Assembly (NCBI GenBank): GCA_944474755.1
Contig: OX104123.1
Location: 20,030,275-20,094,274 of the forward strand
DNA: 64,000 bases
DNA from: Limnoperna fortunei
Lineage: Eukaryota > Mollusca > Bivalvia > Mytilida > Modiolidae
Reading direction: 5' to 3'
A model generated the notes under the pieces. That model did not search any database, was not told the DNA's origin, and saw only the letters and a program-made list of their open reading frames with translations. Position numbers and translations under genes: made by a program. Below are positions 11,465 to 23,755 of the stretch, piece after piece; position 1 is the stretch's first letter, and each line of letters starts with the position of its first letter.

Positions 11465-13986
11465 TTACGTCTTGCCCTCCCATCGGTGTTAAATCCATGT
11501 CTTGCCCTTCCACATGTGTTAGATCCACACCCATGCCCTTCCACCTGTGTTAGATTAACGTCTTGCCCTTCCACCTGTGTTAGATCCATGTCTTGCCCTC
11601 CCACCAGTGTTAGATCAATGTCTTGCCCTCCCAGAGGTGTTAGATCCAAGTCTCGCCCTGTCACTGGTGTTAGGTCCACATCTTGCCCTCTCACTGGTGT
11701 TAGATCACCATCTTGCCCTCCTACCTGTGTTAGGTCCACGTCTTGCACTCCCACAGCTGTTAGATCCACGTCTTGCCCTCTCACCAGTGTTAGATCCATG
11801 TCTTGCCCTCTCACAGGTGTTAGATCCATGTCTTGCACTCACCAGTGTTAGGTCCACATCTTGACCTCTCACCTGTGTTAGATCCACATCTTGCCCTTCC
11901 ACCTGTGTAAGGTTCATGTCTTGCCCTCCCACGGGTGTTAGATCCACGTCTTGCCCTTTTACCAGTGATAGATCCACATTGCCCTCCCTCCGGTGTTAGG
12001 TCCATGTCTTGCCCTCCCACCGGTGTATGATCCATATCTTACACTCCCACTGGTGTTAGATCCATGTCTTGCCTTCTCACTGATGTTAGATCCACATCTT
12101 GCTCTTTGAACGGTGTTAGATCAACGTCTTGTCCTCCCACCTGTGTTAGGTCCACGTCTTGCCCTCCCACTGGTGTTAGATCCATGTTTTGCCCTCTCAC
12201 CGGTGTTAGATCCACATCTTGCCCTCCCACCGGTGTAAGGTCCATGTCTTGCACTCCAACCAGTGTTAGATCCATGTCTTACCCTCTCACCAGTGTTAGA
12301 TCCACATCTTGCCCTCTCACCAGTGTTAGGTCCATGTCTTGCACTCCCACCAGTGTTAGATCCACGTCTTTGCCCTCCCACCAGTGTTAGATCCATGTCT
12401 TGCCCTCTCACCGGTGATAGGTCCACATCTTGCCCTCTCACCGGTGTTAGATCCATGTCTTGCCCTCCCACCAGTGTTAGATCCATGTCTTGCCCTCTCA
12501 CCGATGTTAGATCCACATCTTGCTCTTTCAACGGTGTTAGATAAACGTCTTGTTCTCCCACCTGTGTTAGGTCCACGTCTTGCCCTCCCACTGGTGTTAG
12601 ATCCACGTTTTGCCCTCTCACCGGTGTTAGATCCACATCTTGCCCTCCCACCGGTGTAAGGTCCATGTCTTGCACTCCCACCCGTGTATGATCCATATCT
12701 TACACTCCCACTGGTGTTAGATCCATGTCTTGCCCTCTCACCGATGTTAGATCCACATCTTGCTCTTTCAACTGTGTTAGATCAACGTCTTGTCCTCCCA
12801 CCTGTGTTAGGTCCACGTCTTGCCCTCCCACTGGTGTTAGATCCATGTTTTGCCCTCTCACCGGTGTTAGATCCACATCTTGCCCTCCCACCGGTGTAAG
12901 GTCCATGTCTTGCACTCCAACCAGTGTTAGATCCATGTCTTACCCTCTCACCAGTGTTAGATCCACATCCTGCCCTCTCACCAGTGTTAGGTCCATGTCT
13001 TGCACTCCCACCAGTGTTAGATCCACGTCTTTGCCCTCCCACCAGTGTTAGATCCATGTCTTGCCCTATCACCGGTGATAGGTCCACATCTTGCCCTCTC
13101 AGCGGTGTTAGATCCATGTCTTGCCCTCCCACCAGTGTTAGATCCATGTCTTGCCCTCTCACCGGTGTTAGATCCATGTCTTACCCTCTCACCAGTGTTA
13201 GATCCACATCTTGCCCTCTCACCGGTGTTAGATCCACGTCTTACCCTCTCACGAGTGTTAGATCCACATCTTGCCCTCTCACCAGTGTTAGATCCACATC
13301 TTGCCCTCTCACCAGTGTTAGGTCCACATCTTGCCCTCTCACCGGTGTTAGATCCACTTCTTGCCCTCTCACCCGTGTTAGGTCCATGTCTTACCCTCCC
13401 ACTGGTGTTAGGTCCATGTCTTGTCTTCTCACTAGTGTTAGATCCATGTCTTGCCTTTCCACATGTGTTAGATCCATGTCTTACCCTCCCACCAGTGTTA
13501 GATCCATGTCTTGCCCTCTCACTTGTGTTACATCCATGTCTTGCCCTTCCACATGTGTTAGATCCATGTCTTGCCCTTCCACCTGTGTTAGATCCACGTA
13601 TTGCCCTCCCACCGGTGTAAGATCCACGTCTTGCCCTTTCGCCTGTGTTAGATCAATGTCTTGCCCTTCCACCTGTATTAGATCTACGTCTTGCCCTTCC
13701 ACCTATGTTAGATCCATGTCTCACCCTACCAAAGGTGTTAGATCCATGTCTTGTCCACCCACTGGTGTTAGATCCACGTCTTGTCCTCCCACCGGTGTTA
13801 GATCCGCGTCTTGCCCTCTCACAGGTGTTAGATCCAAGTCTTGTCCTCTCACGGGTGTTAGATCCACATCTTGCCCTCCCACCGGTGTTAGATCCGCATC
13901 TTGCCCTCTCACAGGTGTTAGATCCAAGTCTTGTCCTTTCACGGGTGTTAGATCCATGTCTTGCCCCCCCACCCGTGTTAGATCCT
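11465..13986. repeat. 30-bp minisatellite, about 84 copies, with higher-order structure
   Basis: The unit is gtgttagatccatgtcttgc followed by cctctcaccg. A block around 12026-12680 recurs almost unchanged 661 bp later, showing higher-order duplication. Because 30 is a multiple of 3, long frames stay open on both strands (up to 360 codons at 12924-14006); no gene is inferred. Confidence 0.95.
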
Positions 13987-14273
13987 TTATATGGTATACA
14001 ACATAAAATAGAGATTTGAATTGTTTTTAGTGAAACATTCATTCAAGGGTTGGAGTCATGACATACTGGGGCCTAGTTAGTGACATATTGGGCATTAGTG
14101 TTCAGCAGTGTTACATTTGAAATATCCTATTATTTGGAGTTGTCTACGGTATGCAATGTTACAAAAGTATTGTGACCATCTTTACTTTATAGTCAAAGGT
14201 ATATTTTTCACAGTAAATGTGATACTGGATAATTCTTTGTGACCATCTACTTATTTTATATTTATTTCTGCAG

Positions 14274-14429
14274 GCACAATCTTGATAGACACAGTAAATT
14301 TAAGCAAGGTTGCAGGAAAGAGGACAGATCGTGACTTTAAAATATGTAAACGACTTAAGGATTTGGTCCCAGATGTCAATGCAGAAGAACTTTATAACAA
14401 TATACTGAAAGCTAAAACTGATATCAAAG
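14274..14429 (+). CDS. PRUNE2: PRUNE2-like exon: DHH motif IV and start of DHHA2
   Basis: The acceptor is 'ttctgcag' ending at 14273 and the donor is AAAG|gtaatg at 14430. The phase is 1 at both ends. The translation begins (G)TILIDTVNLSKVAGK, matching the prune-family GTIILDCVN segment. The aspartate of ILID corresponds to a metal-binding aspartate needed for activity in the family. It continues with a Lys/Arg-rich linker and DLVPDVNAEELYNNI, which starts the DHHA2 domain. No key residue appears lost, so phosphohydrolase activity is possible as far as this part shows. The intron before it is about 7 kb and carries four arrays and one inserted element. Confidence 0.87.
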
Positions 14430-14536
14430 GTAATGTAAAATTGTGACAGGAAAGTTTGTGCTGTGACAGGTGAAAGAAGTTTGACACTTCAGAAAAGTTG
14501 TCAGTAATGTGAAATATGATGAATACTGTCTCACTG

Positions 14537-15443
14537 ATAGCTCACCTGACCCTTTGAGCTATTTTCATCACTTTGCGTCCATCATTGTTGTTGTTGTAGT
14601 GATCATCGGCGTCTGTAATCTTTTTACATTTTAATCTTCTTTGAAACCACATGGCCGTAATATTCATTGAATGGACCTTTACAAAGTTTGTGTTTTTTAT
14701 TTGGATTTGTGCTACTGCAGGACTTAGTTTAACAAAGGTCCCTATGGGAAAAAGATTAAAAAAGGCTTCTTCTTTGAAGCTGGTTAACAAATCAAAACAA
14801 AACTTTAGCAATGTGATTTAGATGGTCCCCTATAAAGTTTATGTTTTCTATGCCAAGCAGAAGTTCAAAATGGCCACCACTGCAGGACCATATGGGATAA
14901 AGTATTGAAAGGCTTCTTCTCTGAAACTGGTTAATGTATGGAAACAAAACTTACTGGCAATATTGTTTGGAGATTCCTCTATAAAGTTGATGTTTTTAAT
15001 GCTGATTGGAAATTCAAAATGGCCACCAGCACAGGACTTAGTTTAACATTGGACCCTATGGAAAAAAAGTTAAAAAAGGCTTCTTTTCTGAAACCAGTTA
15101 ACAAACCAAAACAAAACTTACTAGTAATATTGTTTGGATGGTCCTCTTAAAAGTTTATGTTATTTATGCCAATGGCAAATTCAAAATGGCCACCACAGTA
15201 GGACTTAGGTTAACATTGGACCCTATGGGAAAATAAAAAAAAAATCTTCTCTGAAACTAGTTAACCAATTGAAACAAAACTTACTAGCAATATTGTTTGG
15301 ATGGTCCTCTAAAAAATTATTGAAAATTACAGGACCGAGTTTAACTTCAGGGAAATGATCATTGCCTATAAAGTCAGGTGAGCGATACAGGCTCTTCAGA
15401 GCCTCTGTCAGGTGAGCGATACAGGCTCTGGTGAGCCTCTGGT
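14537..15443. mobile_element. Dispersed 'gctcacctg' element with inverted ends
   Basis: It begins tagctcacctgacc and ends with two copies of tcaggtgagcgatacaggct, so the ends are inverted. The inside holds diverged ~120-160-bp repeats with the phrases aaatggccacca and ggcttctt. No transposase frame. Related copies: 35760, 56030, 59571. Confidence 0.75.
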
Positions 15444-15445
15444 TA

Positions 15446-15520
15446 TTTTTATTTTTTGTTTTGTTTGGGGTTCAATGCCACTTTCAGCCATTTTTCAACT
15501 ATATTTATTTTTTCTCTAAT
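15446..15520 (-). mobile_element. SINE tail fragment, reverse
   Basis: The stretch tgccactttcagccattttt and caactatat is the reverse complement of the SINE tail (gctgaaaaattgctgaaagt). Confidence 0.55.
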
Positions 15521-16059
15521 TTTGAGCTACATTCAAACTGCTTGAAATGCAGTTCCCAGCAGTTGATTGTTTTGAAATAATAGTGTCATAATAAGTACTA
15601 ATGACGTCATAAACAAAACATCTTCCATTTACCCTGTAACATAAAAATGGGGTTGGGAGAATTTGTACTTCATTTCGCAAATTTAAAATTGGAGAATCAG
15701 AATCTTACACAATTATCTTGGATTATCAGATTTCTCCAATCTTGATAGTTAAATTTTGGAAATGTAAGTCCTCGCCAAGGCTTGGACTTAAAACTTCATA
15801 ATTTATCTATCTCATTTGGATAAATGCGATAATCCTGACTTGTACCAATGTAATATCCTATATGTTTGCAATTTCCTAACCTTTGTTGAATGGTTTTCCT
15901 TCTAGCACTTTTGTTAAGAGATGTTTAAAAACACTTTATAAAGATAAAAACTATTTGGTTTGTACGATTTATAATGTTAATTGCATTGTAAAGTTATAAG
16001 ACTATTTGCAGGGAGCAATATTTCAGATATATTCAGAATATAGTTTGTCAGTTATCTCA
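15521..16059. other. Intron sequence, nothing recognised
   Basis: AT-rich without exon-like frames, repeats or hairpins that I could support. Confidence 0.5.
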
Positions 16060-16591
16060 GTTTGTCAGAGATAAGGTGACAGTATGTCAGAAATAAGGTG
16101 ACAGTTTGTCAGAGATAATGTGACAGTATGTCAGAGATAATGTGACAGTATGTCAAAGATAAGCTGACAGTTTGTCAGAGATAAGGTGACACTATGTCAG
16201 AGATAAGGTGACAGTTTGTCAGAGATAAGGTGACAGTATGTCAGAGATAAATTGACAGTATGTCAAAGAGAAGGTGACAGTTTGTCAGAGATAAGGTGAC
16301 AGTATGTCAGAGATAATGTGACAAGTCTGAGATAGTGACAGTGTGTCAGAGATAAGGTGACAGTATGTCAGAGATAAGGTGACTGTTTGTCAAAGATAAG
16401 GTGACAGTATGTCACAGATAAGGTGACTATGTTAGAGATAAGGTGACAGTATGTCAGAGATAAGGTGACAGTATGTCAGAGATAAGGTGACTATGTTAGA
16501 GATAAGGTGACAGTATGTCAGAGATAAGGTGACAGTATGTCAGAGATAAGGTGACAGTATGTCAGAAATAAATGGACAGTATGTCAGAGAT
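16060..16591. repeat. 22-bp minisatellite, about 24 copies
   Basis: The unit is gacagtatgtcagagataag gt. Some units are shortened. It stops about 60 bp before the exon at 16651. Confidence 0.93.
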
Positions 16592-16650
16592 AAACCAGTT
16601 TATGTGTTGTTCTTATTACAGTAATTTATTCTGTATATCAATGTTTTCAG

Positions 16651-16745
16651 AAATGAGTACAATGGAACTGTTTGAAAAGGACTTCAAGGTTGTATCCGGA
16701 AAGAAAGTCAGAATTGGGATATCTTCTATCAGCTTAAATTTGGAG
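16651..16745 (+). CDS. PRUNE2: PRUNE2-like exon: DHHA2 middle
   Basis: The acceptor is 'atgttttcag' ending at 16650 and the donor is GAG|gtaggg at 16746. It enters in phase 1 and leaves in phase 0. The translation is (E)MSTMELFEKDFKVVSG followed by KKVRIGISSISLNLE, matching the DHHA2 pattern of PRUNE1 (LRKDQK, then a V-A-I-S-x-I-x-x-x-LE strand). The last three bases and the donor are the first copy of a 44-bp unit repeated about 27 times in the following intron, so the same GAG|gtaggg donor occurs again every 44 bp up to 17.9 kb. A 22-bp array ends about 60 bp upstream of the exon. Confidence 0.87.
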
Positions 16746-17929
16746 GTAGGGACCAAGATAGCACTGTCATATCTTAGCTCTAGCAGGAGGTAGGGACCAA
16801 GATAGCACTGTCATATCTTAGCTCTAGCAGGAGGTAGGGACCAAGATAGCACTGTCATATCTTAGCTCTAGCAGGAGGTAGGGATCAAGATAGCACTGTC
16901 ATATCTTAGCTCTAGCAGGAGGTAGGGACCAAAATAGCACTGTCATATCTTAGCTCTAGCAGGAGGTAGGGACCAAGATAGCACTGTCATATCTTAGCTC
17001 TAGCAGGAGGTAGGGACCAAGATAGCACTGTCATATCTTAGCTCTAGCAGGAGGTAGGGACCAAGAAAGCACTGTCATATCTTAGCTCTAGCAGGAGGTA
17101 GGGACCAAGATAGCACTGTCATATCTTAGCTCTAGCAGGAGGTAGGGACCAAGATAGCACTGTCATATCTTAGTTCTAGCAGGAGGTAGGGACCAAGATA
17201 GCACTGTCATATCTTAGCTCTAGCAGGAGGTAGGGACCAAGATAGCACTGTCATATCTTAGTTCTAGCAGAAGGTAGGGACCAAGATAGCACTGTCATAT
17301 CTTAGTTCTAGCAGGAGGTAGGGACCAAGATAGCACTGTCATATCTTAGTTCTAGCAGGAGGTAGGGACCAAGATAGCACTGTCATATCTTAGTTCTAGC
17401 AGGAGGTAGGGACCAAGATAGCACTGTCATATCTTAGTTCTAGCAGGAGGTAGGGACCAAGATAGCACTGTCATATCTTAGTTCTAGCAGGAGGTAGGGA
17501 CCAAGATAGCACTGTCATATCTTAGTTCTAGCAGGAGGTAGGGACCAAGATAGCACTGTCATATCTTAGCTCTAGCAGGAGGTAGGGACCACGATAGCAC
17601 TGTCATATCTTAGTTCTAGCAGGAGGTAGGGACCAAGATAGCACTGTCATATCTTAGTTCTAGCAGGAGGTAGGGATCAAGATAGCACTGTCATATCTTA
17701 GCTCTAGCAGGAGGTAGGGACCAAGATAGCACTGTCATATCTTAGTTCTAGCAGGAGGTAGGGACCAAGATAGCACTGTCATATCTTAGCTCTAGCAGGA
17801 GGTAGGGACCAAGATAGCACTGTCATATCTTAGATCTAGCAGGAGGTAGGGACCAAGATAGCACTGTCATATCTTAGTTCTAGCAGGAGGTAGGGACCAA
17901 GATAGCACTGTCATATCTTAGCTCTAGCA
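16743..17929 (+). repeat. 44-bp array, about 27 copies, seeded on an exon donor
   Basis: The unit is aggtagggaccaagatagca followed by ctgtcatatcttagctctag and cagg. The first unit begins in the last bases of the exon at 16651 and includes its splice donor. Copies differ by single bases such as tcttagCtct/tcttagTtct. Each carries GAG|gtaggg. Confidence 0.93.
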
Positions 17930-18056
17930 AAGCTTTAAGGATATAGTTAGTTTAAGTGTTTATGTGGAAACCATCAATGGTTTTGGAATGTTATTCATCC
18001 GCAATAATTGATCTACAACATGGTGTGTTCAGTGATATCAGACTTTCTAACACTTT

Positions 18057-18165
18057 ATAAATCTCTTTCTGACATTTCGTCAGACATATAAATAAATCTC
18101 TTTCTGACATTCCGTCAGACATATAAATAAATCTCTTTCTAACATTCGGTCAGACATATAAAAAC
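18057..18165. repeat. Three copies of a ~35-bp unit
   Basis: The unit is aaatctctttctgacattcg followed by tcagacatataaat, repeated three times. Confidence 0.85.
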
Positions 18166-18611
18166 ATCTGTGGCAGAAATGAAATTTATTCTGACTTGTC
18201 ACTTTTTTGTGCCTACAGTTTTGTCAGATAATTTGTATGCAGTGTCAGCAAATATAAACGAAACATTTTTAATTTAGAAAAAATTTTCTACACTGAAAAT
18301 AAGGATTTAAAAAACGACACATTTTTTAATTGAACCTTGGCTGACATAATCATAAGCTTATTTGTTCAGAAGTCATAAAAAATTATAACATGTTAAATGT
18401 AATCAGGTCTGTAGAATAAAATGTTATGGAAATCTAGTCTGAAAATACTTGCCATGCCTGAGAATAGCGAAGTATAAATATATGGTAAGGTAAAAAACAA
18501 AATGTCCAACACAGAAGAAACTGTCTTCAATTAAAGTCCAACACACCAACTCGAAAAACAACAACCAAAAATGGAGCCACTAAAACTACAGTTCTGATTT
18601 AGTAGGGGCAT

Positions 18612-18955
18612 GTTAAAAGAAATGGTGGGTTAAACCAGGTTTTATGGCATGCCAAACCTCCAGCTTCAGTTACTGTAGTGTATGGGTTGATGTGTTAATT
18701 GGCGGAGGAAGGTTGAGAAAACAACCAACCTTGGCAGGAAAACTAGAAATCCTTGTCAAACCTCCAGCTTCAGTTACTGTAGTGTATGAGTTGATGTGTT
18801 AATTGGCGGAGGAAGGTTGAGAAAACAACCAACCTTGGCAGGAAAACTAGAAATCCTTGTCAGTAAAGGTTGGAGTCTAGCACACAGTAAAGCTCGAACC
18901 TGCAACCTCAGTTCTGACATGCACTTGATCTGTAATAGATAACTAGCTACTTCCA
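18612..18955 (-). mobile_element. Diverged reverse SINE with internal duplication
   Basis: A ~105-bp block (with aattggcggaggaaggttga) occurs twice in a row. The following part (gctcgaacctgcaacctcag) is the reverse complement of the SINE head and body. Confidence 0.65.
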
Positions 18956-18984
18956 ATTTGAATGTAACTTTGGATATTGTTATA

Positions 18985-19220
18985 CATGTATATCAGGTTG
19001 GTATCAATTTTGGGGGAAATCCGTCAAGGTCACAGTCCACGAAAAACGTTAGAAATTTTAACAAAATTGTTGTTTCCGGACAATAACTGGAAAAGTTTGC
19101 ACCCGATTAGAATGAAACTGTGGCATATTGTTATATATCAGGTTGGTAGGAAGCCTATTGATTTTGGGGGAAATCTGTCAAATTTCAAGGTTGCAGTCCA
19201 CAAAAAACGTTAGAAATTTT
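18985..19220. repeat. Imperfect duplication inside a dispersed repeat
   Basis: Two copies of a segment with tatcaggttggta, ttttgggggaaatc and cgttagaaattttaacaaaa lie about 150 bp apart. No gene. Confidence 0.6.
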
Positions 19221-20050
19221 AACAAAAGCGGGGGTATTAGTGATCGCTAGATCGAATTAGTCTAGTTATCTTTTGAGGTAGGCTTTTGTTATTTGGTATG
19301 TGGATATTAAGGCGATATGTGCCATACCATGGTTTGTTATCTTTGAACTCAAGGTCAGCTGGGCCCACAGAGATCGATACCATCTCACTAATTTCTATTT
19401 TTGTTCAGATGCACACTTACTGTGGTTTCATTTATTTTCATGGGTATCAATAAAATGAAACATAACGGAATTGTTTTCAATTTTCGCCTTTCACATACAG
19501 TGTTATTCTGTACATTTTCTAATTGACTGTTTTATTTTAAAAGAACATGAAGTAAAAAAGATTAAACAGATTTAGATTTTGTTTTGTTGCCATAAACATA
19601 ATTAAGATGATTAATTAACATGTCAATTAATTAAAACCAACATAAATAAATACTTCATTGTACATGCGTCGTAAATTGATTGGGGGAAAAGATTAAGTTT
19701 GTTTGTTTGACAATAAACTTGATGATATAATAAGTTGTTTTTGAAGATGGAAATCAGTATAAAAGGTGTTTACAGAATGCTTTATTAATCGTTATTTCAA
19801 TTAGGAAAATCAATTTAATATGTGTGTATACATCAACACTTTACAACGAAAAGGCACAACAGGAACTACTTTCATTTAATTACGGGATTACCAAATTAAA
19901 AGTAACAAGTTGAACTATATTTTTAAAAAGTTTATTTCATAAACACACTAAAGTTGTTCATAATGCAAAATTGTCATCTCTTCTAAATAATATAAATATA
20001 TTTACAATATTGTACTCCTTCAGAAAATATAGACTGTATTTGTATGAGCC
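19221..20050. other. Intron sequence, nothing recognised
   Basis: AT-rich (much of 19500-20040 is A/T). No exon or repeat seen. Confidence 0.5.
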
Positions 20051-20101
20051 TTAGAAACAGGTAGAAATACCAGGCTCTGCCGAGCATTTCTCACCTGTTT
20101 C
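20051..20101. repeat. Hairpin
   Basis: The arm gaaacaggtagaaat pairs with atttctcacctgtttc around the loop accaggctctgccgag. Likely the end of a transposable element. Confidence 0.6.
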
Positions 20102-20195
20102 GTGGCGAGTACAAAAAAAGTTTATATTTCCTCACAATGTACGAATATTATTTTTATCCTACAACCCTAAAATACATCTAATGAAACGTTTCCTG

Positions 20196-20311
20196 CTGAT
20201 TTCTGAGTTGACATTTTCTGTACGTATTCTACTGATACTGACGTCACAATCGTTGCTGATTTCTGAGTTGACATTTTCGGTACGTATTCTAGTGATACTG
20301 ACGTCACAATC
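20196..20311. repeat. 57-bp tandem duplication
   Basis: Two copies of tgctgatttctgagttgaca followed by tacgtattct and gatactgacgtcacaatc. Confidence 0.85.
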
Positions 20312-20472
20312 ATCGTAAACCAAAATAGAATACTAAATATCGTAAGAAGTGATGTCAAGAGTACCAGGATATTTTATTCGGCACTGTCGAATAAAGCAAA
20401 AATTTAGTTGGCTTCCTTTATTGTTCAGCAATGATTGCAGGATAAAACAATGTCCTTTGTACATCCGTCATC

Positions 20473-22070
20473 ATTATCCATGTAAACAACCATCCCATAG
20501 CTAGTAATCATGTCAGTGTACAGTCATTATAGGTTGTCTAGAGGTCGTTATAGGTCATTATTCATGTAAACAACCATCCCATAGCTAGTAATCATGTCAG
20601 TGTACAGTCATTATAGGTTGTCTAGAGGTCGTTATAGGTCATTATCCATGTAAACAACCATCCCATAGCTAGTAATCATGTCAGTGTACAGTCATTATAG
20701 GTTGTCTAGAGGTCGTTATAGGTCATTATTCATGTAAACAACCATCCCATAGCTAGTAATCATGTCAGTGTACAGTCATTATAGGTTGTCTAGAGGTCGT
20801 TATAGGTCATTATTCATGTAAACAACCATCCCATAGCTAGTAATCATGTCAGTGTACAGTCATTATAGGTTGTCTAGAGGTCGTTATAGGTCATTATTCA
20901 TGTAAACAACCATCCCATAGCTAGTAATCATGTCAGTGTACAGTCATTATAGATGGTCTAGAGGTCGTTATAGGTCATTATTCATGTAAACAACCATCCC
21001 ATAGCTAGTAATCATGTCAGTGTACAGTCATTATAGATGGTCTAGAGGTCGTTATAGGTCATTATTCATGTAAACAACCATCCCATAGCTAGTAATCATG
21101 TCAGTGTACAGTCATTATAGATGGTCTAGAGGTCGTTATAGGTCATTATTCATGTAAACAACCATCCCATAGCTAGTAATCATGTCAGTGTACAGTCATT
21201 ATAGATGGTCTAGAGGTCGTTATAGGTCATTATTCATGTAAACAACCATCCCATAGCTAGTAATCATGTCAGTGTACAGTCATTATAAGGTTGTCTAGAG
21301 GTCGTTATAGGTCATTATCCATGTAAACAACCATCCCATAGCTAGCAATCATGTCAGTGTACAGTCATTATAGGTTGTCTAGAGGTCGTTATAGGTCATT
21401 ATTCATGTAAACAACCATCCCATAGCTAGTAATCATGTCAGTGTACAGTCATTATAGATGGTCTAGAGGTCGTTATAGGTCATTATTCATGTAAACAACC
21501 ATCCCATAGCTAGTAATCATGTCAGTGTACAGTCATTATAGATGGTCTAGAGGTCGTTATAGGTCATTATTCATGTAAACAACCATCCCATAGCTAGTAA
21601 TCATGTCAGTGTACAGTCATTATAGATGGTCTAGAGGTCGTTATAGGTCATTATTCATGTAAACAACCATCCCATAGCTAGTAATCATGTCAGTGTACAG
21701 TCATTATTAGGTTGTCTAGAGGTCGTTATAGGTCATTATCCATGTAAACAACCATCCCATAGCTAGTAATCATGTCAGTGTACAGTCATTATAGGTTGTC
21801 TAGAGGTCGTTATAGGTCATTAATCATGTAAACAACCATCCCATAGCTAGTAATCATGTCAGTGTACAGTCATTATAGATGGTCTAGAGGTCGTTATAGG
21901 TCATTATCCATGTAAACAACCATCCCATAGCTAGTAATCATGTCAGTGTACAGTCATTATAGATGGTCTAGAGGTCGTTATAGGTCATTATTCATGTAAA
22001 CAACCATCCCATAGCTAGTAATCATGTCAGTGTACAGTCATTATAGATGGTCTAGAGGTCATTATAGGTA
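20473..22070. repeat. 84-bp minisatellite, about 19 copies
   Basis: The unit starts atgtaaacaaccatcccata and includes tcagtgtacagtcattatag and gtctagaggtcgttatag. Two main variants (ataggttgtct and atagatggtct) occur in blocks, suggesting block duplication. The array ends about 170 bp before the exon at 22241. Confidence 0.95.
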
Positions 22071-22240
22071 ATTATTTTTTGAATTCTTAATTTGGTGGTT
22101 TGTCTGCAACTACGAAAACGACAAAAATTGGTACCCGATGATTAAAAATTAAACCACTGTAATTTAAACCTCGGTTCTGCTGAATTTATTACCTCGTTTT
22201 ATTTTTATCTTTATTTTTTAACCTTTTATTTTTTCTGCAG

Positions 22241-22402
22241 GATTTTTTATCGAGAGACAATTTATTGATGGATTTGGAGATATTTACTGGTTCCCTGTCT
22301 TTAAATGCTGTTGTCATAATGATGATCTATAGAGTATCAGAAGAAGAGACACCATCACGAGATTTGGCCGTTTATTGTGTCGATGTTGGTTTACAACAAA
22401 AG
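22241..22402 (+). CDS. PRUNE2: PRUNE2-like exon: DHHA2 core
   Basis: The acceptor is a strong polypyrimidine tract ending 'ttttttctgcag' at 22240 and the donor is AAG|gttagg at 22403. The phase is 0 at both ends, 54 codons. The translation runs DFLSRDNLLMDLEIF, then LNAVVIMMIYRVSEEETPSR, then DLAVYCVDVGLQQK. It aligns with the PRUNE1 stretch LLQRSNLLADLHAF, DVLVAMTIFF, RQLAIFCPHVALQ. The hydrophobic strand pattern and the N-L-L-x-D-L helix are conserved, which makes the DHHA2 call firm. The 84-bp array in the preceding intron stops about 170 bp upstream. Confidence 0.88.
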
Positions 22403-23755
22403 GTTAGGATAAGACATGTTGTTGTCAGTAGTAACAGTAATTTGTCCATTGCCAATTATAGTTTATAGATTCAAGTTATCAAAATTTCAGCTATATTCAG
22501 GACTGACTCATTATGGTACAGCTCACTAACGGCATCTCATGTCTGGTTTGTCGTATGTTGTCTTGTATCCTCTAAAACCACTAGACCAATTAAAACCAAA
22601 CTCTGAATGTTCCTCAGGATATTAGTTTATAATGTAATTAGTGGGCTGATACATTAACAAACATGGCTGCTGTTGTATAATCGTTAACACATATATTTTG
22701 ATTTTTGTAAGAGTTATTGCTCATTAATGTCAATTTTTGAAAAAAAGCAGTCTGCCATATTACTTAGAACTAAACTGAAATCGAGTAACTTTGCATTAAA
22801 AAAAATTGGAAAACCAAGATTTACAATCAAGTCAACATGACAGAAATTTTCAATGGAGTTATTGCCCTGTAATGACTACTTGACATTTTTGTTGTTGCTT
22901 TTTTTGGCCACTATTTAAAACTAAATTAGAAAGAAAATTATTTGTTAACAGACATTAATGATCAACAATTAAAGATCTACAAGTCCAACTTAAGCAAAAT
23001 TGTCCATTTACTACTTATTAGAAATTTGCCCTCAAATTATTGAAAACTATAGAAGATATATTTGAACTGAATGATAGAGTGGTTATTGAACTAAAAGTAC
23101 TGGTACCTCAATCCTTTTGTAAACAATACTGGTGCCTGGAATTTAGTTTACAGTTTCCTTGAGACATTTAACCACAAATGAAATACCAAAGAAGATCAAT
23201 ATAGTTTGATTTTTGTTTCTTATGTCTGTGTTTCAATATCATGCTTATTTCAAGTCACATGATTTCAATATTTATTAGCATCCTGACAATAGATGAAATA
23301 TATATTGCTTGATTGACAATAAGCATGCATCAGGCTATCCCTGAATTTCGGTAATCATCGCAAATTTGAGTTGGAAAATTCGCATTATGGATTATGCTTT
23401 CCAATTTTGTCCTAAACATTTTCTCTCTAGATCATTTGGATGCTTTGCATTATATTTGGGGGTTCCAAAAACGCCATTATGACTCTGATGATTTCTGCAT
23501 TCAGATCATCTCTGGACTTACCAGTCAGTTATATGATGTAACATGTGGGGCATGTTCATTGTCTTTCTTTTAGTGTTAAAATGTTAGACACATTTCTGGA
23601 TGTTCATGTGTGAAATTAAGTCTGTATCTGTTAAAATTTTTATGTTTACAATTTGTGATTATGGAAAAATGACCCAAACTAACTGACATTATCACTAGAA
23701 TAACTGAAAGGGACAACACTTCTGCCATTGTCTATTATGTTCTGGTTTTTTTCAG
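22403..23755. other. Intron with a fragment of a dispersed element
   Basis: Around 22540-22700 there are phrases shared with the 'gctcacctg' family (aaaccactagaccaatt, aacatggctgctg). The remainder is unremarkable. Confidence 0.5.

Noticed and set aside
11434..14042. Many open frames on both strands (up to 360 codons)
   Set aside because: They are frames through a 30-bp minisatellite, with both strands open at once. No start context or splice signals.
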